Shown: positions 40,801 to 54,119 of the stretch, piece after piece
Numbering within the stretch: position 1 is the stretch's first letter
Layout: each line of letters starts with the position of its first letter
Translations under genes and position numbers: made by a program
The notes under the pieces: model-generated
The model's input: the letters and a program-made list of their open reading frames with translations, nothing else
Told to the model about the DNA's origin: nothing
The model's database searches: none
Source: Mantis religiosa
Taxonomy: Eukaryota > Arthropoda > Insecta > Mantodea > Mantidae
Direction of reading: 5' to 3'
DNA: 64,000 nucleotides
NCBI GenBank assembly: GCA_030765055.1
Contig: CM060953.1
Span: 8,274,300 to 8,338,299, forward strand

Positions 40801-43519
40801 CAGCCGGGGGAGACGCTGCAGGAGTTCGCCATAGCGATTAAGCAGCTAGCTGGCAAGGCCTTGGTTGACCTGCCACTGGAGTTCGTATCCCGGGAAGCCG
40901 CCTACAACTTTGTCGACGGGGTACGGGACACGGAGATTCGTCAGCGCCTAATGCTCGGCGATTATAAAACCATCCACGAGGCGCTTACAGCGGCATTAAG
41001 GATGGAGGCGGCCAAGGTAGCATCTATCCCGACGTCGAGAACGAGGAGTGTCCGCTACGCCGGAGACAGAAGACCAGCTGAGGGACGCCGGCGAACACCT
41101 AGTGGCCTGTGTTGGGGGTGTGGACAGCCCGGACACCTGCAGAGAGACTGCCCACACCAGGAAGAGCAGCCGGAAAACGAGTAAGGGCCGTCGTGGAGAG
41201 GGGCACGTCGGCGCCATCACCACCATCCCCTCGAGTGACACTGCGCGCCGTCAGCCGGCGTATGGATGACAGCCTCATCGCGGACGGTTGGGTAAGAGGA
41301 AAGCCGTGCCGCGTGCTGGTGGACACCGGGACGGCCGTGACCATCATCAGACCTGACGTGGCGAAGGGTTTGCCGACGAGGAAGCCGAGCCGACCATACC
41401 AGCTCGTCACGGCATCGGGCGATACCTTGCCTGTGGAGGAGGCCCGACTGAAGCTGACCTTGGGACGGAGTGCCGTGCGTCTGTGGGTGTTCGTCGCGAA
41501 GGTGGCTGAGGAGGTGATCCTGGGGCTGGATGCCCTCAGGAGCCACGAGGCGACGGTCGACGTCGGCAGGAAGGTCCTACGGCTCAACGGAGAAGAGGTT
41601 ATACTCCGTCAAACTGAAGAGCGCCTTGGAATCGGTAGGGTCCTCTTGAACGAAGACGTGGTTGTCCCCGCGAGGAGCGAGGTGATGGTGACGGCGCGAC
41701 CGGAAGGCCGGACAGCAGGTTTGATTCAGAGGCCGCAGGAGTAGGACTTCACCTCGGAACATCGCAGAGGGAAGAGCCACGGTAACGCGGACACTATGTC
41801 CCGAAGACCCTGTCCAGAAGAGTGCGGCCAATGCACAAGAGTGGAGAAGGAGCGTGCCGCAGCAGTTCAAGTAGTCACGGCAGTGCCTGCGGATGGCTGG
41901 GATAGCGCAGGCCTGAGGAGGGAGCAGCTGGCGGACGCAGACTTGGGGCCACTCTTAAGGGATGTGAAGAACCTGGTGGACCACCTCCACGACATGCACG
42001 AGATGGCTCGCCAGAACATCCAGAAGGCGAGCGACCGCATGAAAACCCGATACGACAGGCAAGCCAACGGCCAAGGGTTCCAGCAAGGTGACCTGGTCTG
42101 GTTGTGCTGCCCGAAGCTTCAGCAGCCATGGCAAGGACCGTACCGTGTGGTGAAGAGGATTAACGACGAGGTCTACCGCATCCAGAAGGTGCCCCGAGGA
42201 AAGATGTTGGTGGTACACCTGGATCGCCTGGCCTGCTACGAAGGCGCTGTTCGGGACGACCAGCCTTGAGGAGGGAGCAGTGTTACCCTGGCGGCAGACT
42301 CGCGATGCCGATCAATAAATGATGGCCGGTGGAGATTCGGGAAACTTCGGTGCCGATCACTACCGGAAGCGACAGACAGTTGAGCGAAGTGTTTTTAAAA
42401 ATAAACAGTTTTAGGTTATCTAGCAAATTGTAATGGTGAACGGTGTATTGCTACGAGAATAAAGTGCAGTTTTTTTGTGTTTGTAACCTCGACTTGTTAT
42501 TTCACGAACCCACAAAGTCACAATATTATGTCTGTACCTTTCGAAATTGTTATGTGACAATTTTCTCGCCCAATTGTGTCAATTGAGTTAATGTTGACTT
42601 CCGTTTTTGCTGTTATGGATCTTCCAGGGTGCGGAGAATCTTGAAGGTCTTCATGACCCCCTCTGAAACGTTTATACCACTCAAAGACTTATGTTTTGCC
42701 TAAAGCTTGGTTCTTGTATGCTTGCTGCACCATTTCAAAGGTTTCTGTAGGAGTTTTAACTAATAGAACACAAAACTTTATTGATGTGCGTTGCTGCAAT
42801 TTCAGTTCCATGGTGGGTGCAGCAAACACGACCTCACATATCAGGCTCTAACTCCAAACTGATTAACTCGGCATGACTGACACTCACAGCACTGCTAGAG
42901 GAAGGATTCACCTTTCCACCACTAGCAGCCATGGCGCTCCAGGGCGGTTTATTTAAATACAATTAAATTAGTTTGGTTATTAATTGAAGGACCCTCGTAT
43001 AGGAAATCCATATCCTGAAGTAACATAAAGCAGTTTAACAGTTCACGTCATTCATTACCGAATGTTCCTACACATTTATTAGTTCTAGAGGTCATTTAGG
43101 GTGCAATCAAATTTTGAATTCACAAGCTAAACATTCTGTTGCAGCTCAATTAAGGGGAATCAGCATGTGATGGATAGACACACAGATAAACTCTGGACTA
43201 TCATACCACAGTGCATCCAGTCTATAATCTTAAGAAGTCACTAATGCATACAAATTATTCCTTTGTTATGTATATGTTGAAAATCTGTAACACTTGGAAT
43301 GTGCTCACAAAGTCATAAAACTGTAAAAAGTCCTATGCTCCCATAAAATTTGGCAAATAAAGACAATGGAGGCATTTTGGATAATGCCACATTACAGCAT
43401 CAAAGACCAAGATTATCCAGTCTCCAAGGATGTACAAACTCTAGTAGTATGTGTGGTAACAAAAAAAGGTGTTATTAGTGCAAGCAACTTCTTCAATATC
43501 TCAGTCATTGACATTTTAA

Positions 43520-43576
<57 letters not shown>

Positions 43577-43625
43577 CCTGTAAGACAAAAATCTCCAGTT
43601 AAAAGCTAGAGCATCCTTTTAAATA

Positions 43626-43669
<44 letters not shown>

Positions 43670-46600
43670 GGATGCTCTAGCTTTTAACTGGAGATTTTTT
43701 CAAAGTAAAAATAATACTCTAGGATGCACACTTACTTGTCTTACAGGCAATAAGTTGGGAAAACTAAAACTAGTTGTATAATTAAAGCTTCTTTCAAATC
43801 ATATAACCTGAATGTAGCATAAAATAAAATTATACAGATCGTTTATCACAAAGTAAGTGAACTGCTAAAAATGATGCACTATCTCTTCTCAACAATGCCA
43901 TGCGTATTTACCTGTTGAATACTTGAGTTCAATGAAGCTCTATTGGGATCAGCATCATCAGCACTAATATGGAAGCGTCTTTGGAATTCAGTAGCTGCCG
44001 ACTCCAGGCTGCGTTCACGAACCTGATCGTTGCATGTACCAGCATTGCTGAAAAGAAGAATAAGTTATTACAGCATTTTTTCCATAAACTTCTTTAACAA
44101 CTTTAAATTAACCTTCTGCATCAAGAACCATAATAATTGGATCATTTTATAAATGCTAAAACAAATGTGACATTGGTGGAGTCACGACTGCAAAATTCAA
44201 TTCCATGGCAGGGATTTGAACCACAGATCTCCTGGTCTCCATCTGGTTGCCCTTAACCATTGAGCTACCATGGCCAACATGTCAGAATGACAACTTTTCC
44301 AACTGACTCACATTTTTTCCCACCAAACTGCTAGCAGTTCCATTATACAATGAGAAATGCACAGTTTGTGGCAACTTACTATGCTGTAAGTACATAAGTC
44401 GCAGGCTTCACAGTTAAACCACAATTAGGGCAACTGATGGAAATTAATCGGTCTTCCACACTAGCCGTGTGTAGACTAAGGTTTGGGTACGAGTGAGTTG
44501 GATATGTCAAGCTGAAATGTTGCCATGGTAGCTCAGTGGTTAGACCAAGCAGATGGAGACTGGGAGATCCATGGTTCAAATCCCGGCCATGGCATTGAAT
44601 TTTTCAGGTTGATTCTGGCAAGCAATATGCTCAACATGGTGTCCCCAAGTCAGGAATGAATCCAATACAATGCCTACATATATAAATCCGTTCATTACTT
44701 CTATGACTTAAATTTCAATTTGTGTTTGGTCCAAAGGGTTTGTGAAAAAACAATGTATTTAGTTTCCTCTAACCAGAAGGATTAAGTTATTTGAGAACTG
44801 CCTCTGTAATCTATCGAGGTTTAACTGTATTGGAACACCACAGTGAAGCGAAAAATTATTAAATTTTAGATGAGTCGTATTTCTTACACATCTGCTTCAC
44901 TTTCGTACCAGTACGGAAAGTGAAGCAGATGTGTAAGAAATACGACTCATCTAAAATTTAATAATTAATGCCTCTGTAATGTTATAAGGTCAGTTTGCAT
45001 ATCTTTTCTTATTTGTAATTCCAATTTATTTTCATAAAACAGAATGTCATCTGCAAGTAGGATTGCTCATTAAATGTCGAAAGTACCATGAAGTTCTTCC
45101 CTAGTCTTTATACATTCTTAATAAAAGTTTGGAGAGCTTAACTGCCCAATAAGAAGCCAATAAACAACCTTACACTCCAATAAAATGTCTTGAGAATGGT
45201 CTGACCCAAGCTTTACATTTAATAGCTACTGAATTTCGAAATAGTTTTAAATTCATATTTTGAAGCATTTACTAACATTTAGCTTTTGTTAAGGCAGAAA
45301 CTTTTGATACATCGAACAAGCTTTTGCTAGATTGCCTAGATTTAACTTCATCACTTCACCCTTTTTTTCTAAAATTGCATTTATTGGATTCAGGAGGCCT
45401 CCAAACATGTGCTTCTGCCAAAATTTGGTATCAAATCTTGGATGGAATACATTTCCTCTATGTATTAGAGAAAGTAAATATTGCTTTTTTACTAGGTCCT
45501 TAAGTCTTGGTTTTGTTGGCTCTTCAATTGAAAAAATGTGTTTGTGTTCCTTACTCTACTGCAATGTTGACCCTGGCCAGATATATTAAATGCAAAAACA
45601 GTGAAGGTATCATACTCACTTAAACGTTGGTCTTTCCCACTGAGTTGAACGTGCAATGTGGTTTACATAATAGGTTCTTCCATTGGCATCTTGTCTTTCC
45701 TCCCAACCTGGTGGTAGTGGCGGTAACTGCTCCTGGTTCTGCACAAACACCGGCTAGCAACAATAAAATCTTCTACTCATTTTTCATGCAACAGCCATGC
45801 ATTCTAATTAACAGCAACTACATCTTGCTGACCAAAAAGCAGCTTTGTATTCACACATGCATTAACATTGTCCATTGGCACAAACACAATCAAGGAGATA
45901 CATATTACACTCAGGTGTTTCTAGATTCTGAGGATGTTCATTTTTGATCTCATGTTCTAAACACTTCAACTATTAGTCTAAGAATTCTCATTATTATGAA
46001 ATGGTGTAAAAATGTGTAATGTGAGATATCTCGAATCCAAATCCAATTGTATTTAATGGACCCTCGGATTTACGAGACTACTATATAACCTATTGGTCTA
46101 TAATTTTCTGTTCTATGTCTATCCCTGAGAATACCTGGTGTAATAGAAAGGTATGAATGCATTATTTATTTCTACTCATTGTTTTGACTCTGATTTCCAC
46201 AAATGACACTTCAATGATAAGGGATTATAAAATGCAAATAAGAACATGAGGTACTGTTACCATTCCTCAAAAAATAACTAGAACACAAAGTAGTTAAACA
46301 CAAATTCTGCAAGAATTTATGCGTAACATTTTTTCTACTGTGTATAAAAAAAGGTTACATCTTCCTAGCATGTGCCATATTTTTTCTTAAAATAACTGAT
46401 CTGCTTTTTACAACATTGATAATGAAATACATATTTGAACAAAAACAGCTGCCTCTCTCATATGATTCTGTACATCCCTGAAAATTCTAAGGCTAGAAGG
46501 GATTTATGCCCTAAGAGAATGTTTGGATATTCTAAGAGCTTTTGACTAAGCCTCCTTTGTTAAATTAGGTGCAAGGGACAGTCCTGGTGTAAACAGACGA

Positions 46601-49600
46601 ACATGTCTTTGCCATTGCAATCTTTCAAACCAATGAAAATAGTTTCTTATGGCACTGCATGTATTACCACCCATTTTGTACTTCAATTAAAAAGATCATA
46701 AATAATTTTACCAGAACCTAGCTTAAAAAAATCTGATGTTATTCGGACAATTGTCTTCCCTTTCTTTAATAAAATATTCTCAAAAATAGCTTAGCATTTT
46801 ATCTATTTCAAATCCACAGAGTTAAAATGTATGGTGGATTAAGAGATAAAATATAAATTTAAAAGAAATGTATAAGCAACTTGTAAAAATGTAAAAATAT
46901 TATACAGAAATACTTCTATTTCATGTAAATGAGATAAAAATTTGTATAAATTGAAAAAACTATCTTAACTGATTTTTTGATACTTCGTCACTTACAATTT
47001 TATATTATTGAGGGACTAGTTTCAGAAGCTGTTGCATCCATTTTCAACCTCTTGCCAATGCAATGGCTTCCAACAGCTTAGTCCCTCCTTAATATAAAAA
47101 GGTAAGTAACAAAGTCTCAAAAAACTGATTACAGATAGCTTTTGCAATTAATTGTAACATCAATTCGTGTCCCTCCCGAAGGGGAGTTGTTCGGATTGAG
47201 GGTTGCCTAAAAAGTCCCGCGTACTAGCCTGCACAGCTAGTATGCTAGATCACCAGGTGGCCCCACTGAGGTTTTATGGTAGTCTTCCCTGCGGGGTTGA
47301 CATGTGTAAGTGGCGTATCCACTTCCATCCTTTGGAATTTTGGGCGAAATGCAAAAGAACCTTCTCTAAACTTTGGCATTTACAGAAAACCAACACAGAC
47401 AGACAACTACATAAAAGCTAATGGCTACAACCCAACATCCCACAAACAGGCAATCTTCAATAGTTTAGCACACAGACTGGTAAACATCCCTCTCACAGCA
47501 GAAGAATACAAAACAGAATACAACAAAATAATTATAAAATAACGCTCGCTGCGAAAGCTTCAAGTCGTACAACTTATTAAAATGTCTGTAAAATCCAAAC
47601 TAACCTATGAATGTACACCAAATTTGTTTTGACATGTAACAAATGACTGTACATGATAACACAAACTTTCCTTAGCAACACGGGTACTTATTGAACTGCC
47701 CTCATATATTTACACTCAGTGTTGATGGAGTGAGATATCAAATTGCCTAGTTTGGATAACATCTGGAAAAAACAATGGCAGTTTCTTGAACTCCTGAACT
47801 CAGTTAAACAGGGAGAAGACAGGAACCTCCTATGCTTTCACAAGATATCAAGTGCAAAGTGATGCATTGTTTAAGTGTAAACAACGTTAAATGTTAAATA
47901 GTGCCAGTACTAATTTTTGACCCAAGCTTGTAGGCTCACTTTATTAATAAACTCATCTTCCCCTTCAGTATGGTAAAACAGGTCACAAGCATCAGCTAAG
48001 TATCTGGCAGAACAGAATCAAACTGTCTCATCCTCTGTAAAATTTTATATCACAAAATATAAGAAAAAGCTCTTTATGTTCACCAGGATTGTAATAGGAA
48101 GACCTTTTGCCCTCTTAATTTCAGTTAAGTAACTGCTAGGGTTCTCACCATTGGGCACGAAACATCTTCATTTTGGTCAGAGGCCACTTTATTAAGCTTG
48201 AATTTCTTTTAATTTTGTAAGACAATGTGTCAAAAAATAACCAGAATTATTTTTTTAGCGGATAGTACCGCTCACCTTTATTCAAATTCAATTACAGACC
48301 TTTGAAGTAATCTCCCTCGGACACAATATCACTATTCCAGCATTCAGTCTGATTAGATGTTATAGTTTTATGAAAATGCAATACAAAATGTGACAATGTT
48401 TTGAACAATCCCTTCAATTAAAATTGTAAAATATAAGTATTTATAAACAGTAGAGCTTCATCAATAAAAATCTTTTTAAACCACTTGTCAAACTATAAAA
48501 ACACTTGAGCTCCACTTACATTTAAAATTAGGACATGTTTCAAGGACCACGCATCCCCATCATCTGATTCAAACATCAGCTGATGATGGGGACGCATGGT
48601 CCTTGAAACATGTCCTAATTTTAAATGTAAGTGGAGCTAAAGTGTTTTTATAGTTTGACAAGTGGTTTAAAAAAATTTAAAAAAAAAAAAAAGGATTTTA
48701 ATCCCTTCAATTAACAAAATACGTAACTTTTTATTTTTAAACCAGGAATCTTGCACACATCAAATATGTATTCATATCTACTTTCTAATAACTTGTACAC
48801 TACACACTGAAATACAAATTATACCGGCTTAGTCATTTTGTACTAAAACATTTAATCTAAAAAAGAAGAAGTTTACTAATTTCATACCTGAGCAGCAGAT
48901 TCCACATTGTTTGGTTGTGGTGCTTCATTCTCAACAATTTCCCACTCTGCATCTGTATCTTGTGGTATTATCGTGGGTTCTTCTGGAGGTCTCATGATTT
49001 CACTTCCGTGCTGCTCACGAACAAAAGCATGGTAGAGCTCCAAATGGCCTTTAACACGGGACCTAGCACTGTGTCATAAGACAGTTTATATAGCGGTTTG
49101 TAAATACTAACAAATTTAACAAACTCATATTTCTTTTCTATTACTATACATAAACTAACCAAAGTTCCCAAAATTCATAAATGACTCTAATCAAAGCAGA
49201 AGTATAAGAAAATGCTGCTAGATGACACTTCATACATCAGCATACCTAGCTGCTTTGTTCTGAGTACACAATTACTATCTTCAAGCTTTTCACAACTGTT
49301 TCAAGATGTTTACATTATGATTTCACAATAACAAATATGAGGGAGCAGTATATCTGCATCAAGTTATGTTTCACACTAGGGTCAATTGGTGCAGAAACTA
49401 AGGACATGTGCCAGACGATGCTGAAGGTCATATTCAAATCTATGAGTGGTTCAAACAGTTTAAAAATGGCTGAACATTGGTTAATGACAATTCTTTTGGA
49501 CAACCATCAATTAGCATTACATCCAAAAATGTAACTTTTGTTTCGGTCTGCAGGGATTATCCATAATAAGTCTGTTCCTGCTTGTTAGTGAATCAGGAGG

Positions 49601-50150
49601 CACAAGGCAAAATCTTAAAAATGCCTTCCAAAGGGATTCAATTCAGATTCAGATTTATTCACCAGGATAACAAACATTAACAAAGTTTGTCAACAAGAGG
49701 TACTATTGATGGAAATTAGTCCTTCCACACTAGCCATCTGTAGGATATGGTATGGATAGAGTCAGACTGATAAATTCAATACCATGGCCGGGATTTCAAC
49801 AACGTATCTCCCAGTCTCCGTTCACCTGCTCTTAAACATTGAGCTACCATGGCCAACGTGCCAGAATGACATTAAATTCTCCACATGGCTCATATTTTTC
49901 CTGGTAAACCATTAGGGGTTCTAGTATACAATTAAACACCGTTTGTTTTTACATGAACTTCTTGGTATTTTTTTATGATTCTTATGCTCTTTTCTGCAAC
50001 CTAATTATTTTGAGTATTTGTATTTATTTTTCATCCTTTTATAATACAATACATGTTTGTTGGATACGCCAGTTAAATTTATATTACATATTAAAAAAAA
50101 CATACAATATTACACAATTATATAACATTTCACAACAATAATAATAATAT

Positions 50151-50208
<58 letters not shown>

Positions 50209-50421
50209 CAAAATCATCATAATAATCATAACAATAACAACAATAACAATCATAACAATAACAATAATAATAATAACAATAACAATAACAATAATAACAA
50301 TAACAATAACAATAACAATAATAATAACAATAATAACAACAATAATAACAATAATAATAACAATAATAATAACAATAACAATAACAATAACAATAACAAT
50401 AATAATAACAATAATAATAAC

Positions 50422-50500
<79 letters not shown>

Positions 50501-53500
50501 TTCTATGTAGTTACTTTACATATGATAGTTACACAGTAACATTTTAGTTTACACACCATTCTACAACAATAAGTACATTCTATTTAGATATTCCTCAAGC
50601 AAATAGAAAGATGTTATGCAGAACTCTTTTAGTTCCCTTTTAAATCGGTTTATTTCTTTTATATTTTTAATATATTCAGGCAATTTATTGTAAAGCTCAG
50701 TTGCCGCTGCTGTAGGTTTCATATTGTGACTTTGTGGGTTCGTGAAATGAAAAGTCCAATTGCACCACTCAAAAATGTTCTTTATTTCCACCGACTTACA
50801 GTTGAACACTTGCCAATTACACAGAATTACGTAATGCACACAATTACGATTCACCAGTTCGTCCGTTACAGTTCCACTTGCACTCGCAATTACGTAAACT
50901 CCTCTGACGCACGTACGCAGTCCGTCCGCTCACTGGGCGCTCCTCACAGCTTGCCAAGAACTGACTGACTCACTCATTGCAGACCTTTTTATAGGAATAT
51001 CACTGTTTTCTAGAAGTCCCAGGTTCAGTGAATCACTGCAAAGGTTCCAGACGGCAGGGGAAGGTTAGTGACTGAGATTAATGGGTGGGTGTGGCCCGGA
51101 TGCCTCTGGTCCCTTCTCAGCTGTCGGTTGGGCTTCCCGTTAATTGGGTGACAATATTGTATAGTTGTAACGCATGTGCCTGTATGGTAAATATTTTTTC
51201 TTCGTGTGTTATGGTCATGAATTTGTTGATTTGTTTCTGTGGTGGAATTTTTATGTTTTAGGTATATTATTGTTTCATATATGTACAGGGTATGTACTTC
51301 CTTTCTACTGATCCCAATAAAATGAGCCTGTAGTTTAAATGTGAACGTATGAATGCATAGTACACTTGTATTACACAATCCTCATCACCATCTTGTCTCA
51401 TGTATATCCCACTGTTTACCTCCTTTGCAATTTTTTTCAATATGTTTGTTCCACCTCAGATTGTTATACTTAATACTAAAATGTTAGTTTGTGTTATCTG
51501 TGCTGCAAGGGTGATTTTGGATTGTATTTTATTACTCAAACTAATATGCATCCACTCATGATTGTCATTCCTGGTTCTACTAAATATATATCTACCATTT
51601 CTAATACTATGTTTGGTTTGCTCTACCTCCGTATTTGCAATTACAACAATACTTGGAAGAAGTGCGGGGACAGGAGTCTATAAGATCCAGCTGTAGTGTA
51701 AATACATCTACTGAGCCATTTTGAGAACTTCTGCTATCACCTCATAATAGATGATAGTATCACAACCTTAAAACAACTGAATAATTTACTCACATCATTT
51801 TGTCTTGTTTTTTTTTTTTATCATTCTCAGAGAGAATAAACAGGGAAGGAGGGATTATGGAAATGTAAAAAAATGTAGGAACCAGTCACATTCACATTTT
51901 CTGTACTATATGTGCGCGATAAGAAGAGCGATCGGGTTCCAAGTCCTCATTCAGTTAAGTTTCGTTTAACTGCATAAACATAGATGAAAACTTTGAAATT
52001 TGAAATGCGCTATACACTGACACCTAGTGGCTAATATGTGAAGATTTATCATGTTCGCCATATTTCATTTTGATTAATTTTGAGGTTAATTAGCTAACCA
52101 GATTACAACAATCGTATGTTAGAATTAGAATTTTAGTTCGTCCTTGGCAGCATATACATGTTATGGGACACGTCAAAATGTATAAATACAGTATATACAT
52201 AAAGTCAAATTGATTACATACAATATACACAGTAAGCAGCTTTTCTATGGTTTCATGTGATATTTGCATAGACTAATTTACTACAAGAAATGTCATAATA
52301 CAAATATTACAGGTTTGTGAATGTACTATGCTCCCAGTGCTCATTTACATGGTTATAGTTCTAAAAATTCATTAACCGTATAAAAATAGTGTACATGCAA
52401 ACATTTCTTTACCTTATTCTTAAAGTGTTTTAATGATGCAACTTGTTTAAATGAATTTGGGAGTTTATTATATAATATTATCACTATGTAGTTAAGGCTC
52501 CCTTCATAAAAGCTCGTTTGCTGCGCTCGAATTGCCAGTTTATCCGTGCTACGAGTGTGGTGGTAATGTACATCAGCTTTTACTTGAAAATGATTTATAT
52601 TTGTATGAACATTTGTGGATGTTATGGCTCTCAAAAGGGGACACCTCCGTATAACTGTGATCTGAATGCAATTGAGCTGGCGTGGGCAAAACTAAGGAAT
52701 GTTTTCAGAGGATGCAACATTACTTGCGATATCTTCACTTATCTTACACGCTATTTTGCTGAACTGTGTTTTTCAAGGTTGACCACACTGCAGAAACAAA
52801 AGAGCATTAGCTCTTGCTTCTACCCCTCTGCCTGCACCACACCGTAAATCCAGTGCTCTAATCTTGCGCGTACTGTACTCACTCTTCTACAGTTGCTCCT
52901 CAGTAAGGAGGATGCTTAAGTTTGCAATGTACCACAATAATATGGCACATATAAAGACAAAGCGTACATTTTTGAGTTTGATTTATGAGTCACTATGTTT
53001 ACACTCAAACTTCACTTACTTGTTGTTGTATAATTGAAATGTTTTCAAGATCATTTGATCTCATCCTCAGCTGTTTGGTGACTAAATGAACATTCCTCTT
53101 CTTCCACTACTACGGAGCTCCAATCACTCTGCCATCTGGTGTTAGGTGCACAAGTTTTAATACTTCATTTAATGCCGGGATTTCAAAATTTATAACTTTA
53201 TCACAGTTTTTGGTTATGAATATTTTTTCCCAAATATCCAATTCTATGGGTGTACTTAAAGATTTTAACAGTTTAATGTTGTGGCCAATGTTGTGGTTTT
53301 CTGTCCAAAAATGGTGTGAAACTGCAGATTTTTCTGTTTGTTTCAACTTAAAAATCTGCAGTTTCACACCATTTTTGGACAGAAAACCACAACATTGGCC
53401 ACAACATTAAACTGTTAAAATCTTCAAGTACACCCATAGAATTGGATATTTGGGAAAAAATATTCATAACCAAAAACTGTGATAAAGTTATACATTTTGA

Positions 53501-54067
53501 AATCCCAGCATTAAATGAAGTATTAAAACTTGTGCACCCAACACCAGATGGCAGGGTGATCAGAGCTCCGTAGTAGTGGAAGAAGAGGAATGCTCATTTA
53601 GTCACCAATCAGCTGAGGATGAGATCGAATGATCTTGAAAGCATTTCAATTATACAACAAGTAAGTGAAGTTTGAGTGTAAACATAGTGACTCATAAATC
53701 AAACTCAAAAATGAAGAATACTTCACTGTTAATAATGCTTCTGTTTTTAATATTTAAAACCATACATTGTCCAGCAGAAAAGTACTGAGAGTGGCAGTCT
53801 TTCAAATTCAAATGCTAAAGAGCTATGTGAGAAAAACAGACACTGGTGCTTTCTGACTGCACAACTACGATTAATGCCACCATTCAAAGAGCTCTGTCAA
53901 ACACATCAAAGTATTAACAGCATTCTTGATAATATTTTTGGAGCATCAAATGCGCTGATCTTGCTATAAAATCTTTAGGCACTGACTAATGCAATAATTC
54001 AAACTGCATAAAGGGATCACAAAAATAAATCCTGCATTTTCAGAAAGAGTGAATTCACATTACAAAT

Positions 54068-54119
<52 letters not shown>

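Larger units (their letters stand above)
39874..42522 (+). mobile_element. Ty3/gypsy non-autonomous element, copy 2, complete with two LTRs
   Basis: Both LTRs are 242 bases (39874-40115, 42281-42522) and differ at three sites, about 1.2 per cent, so the insertion is fairly young. Target duplication atat (39870-39873, 42523-42526). A primer-binding-like site tggtgtcagaagtgg follows the 5' LTR. Gag and protease are present, reverse transcriptase is absent, and only tails of RNase H and integrase remain. It needs enzymes in trans to move. Confidence 0.92.
39066..42997 (-). mobile_element. mariner interrupted by a gypsy element
   Basis: TIRs caagggtccttcaataaata and the inverse of taattgaaggaccctcg. 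The left part holds decayed minus transposase: CDESWFHHYDPLTKQENSQW (first catalytic Asp), DNVPAHQARATQDVMAE (second), PPYSPDLAPRIFHLFP (third) and RWNNSISLEGEYFESVYA. The N-terminal part lies right of the gypsy copy (42523-42940). It starts two bases after the TA of the mariner at 38181-39061. Confidence 0.88.
52968..53705. mobile_element. PLE family I, inverted twin copy with endonuclease tails
   Basis: Inverted arms of about 370 bases meeting near 53347; outer ends gagtttgatttatgagtcac and inverse. Both arms encode the end of the GIY-YIG protein. The longest and best preserved palindrome in the window. Flank duplication not found. Confidence 0.85.

Noticed and set aside
39874..42522. An infectious endogenous retrovirus
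   Set aside because: No env-like frame, no reverse transcriptase and no integrase core; it is a deleted gypsy retrotransposon.
49315..49534. Possible transposase fragment
   Set aside because: Short frames on both strands without a diagnostic motif; not supported.
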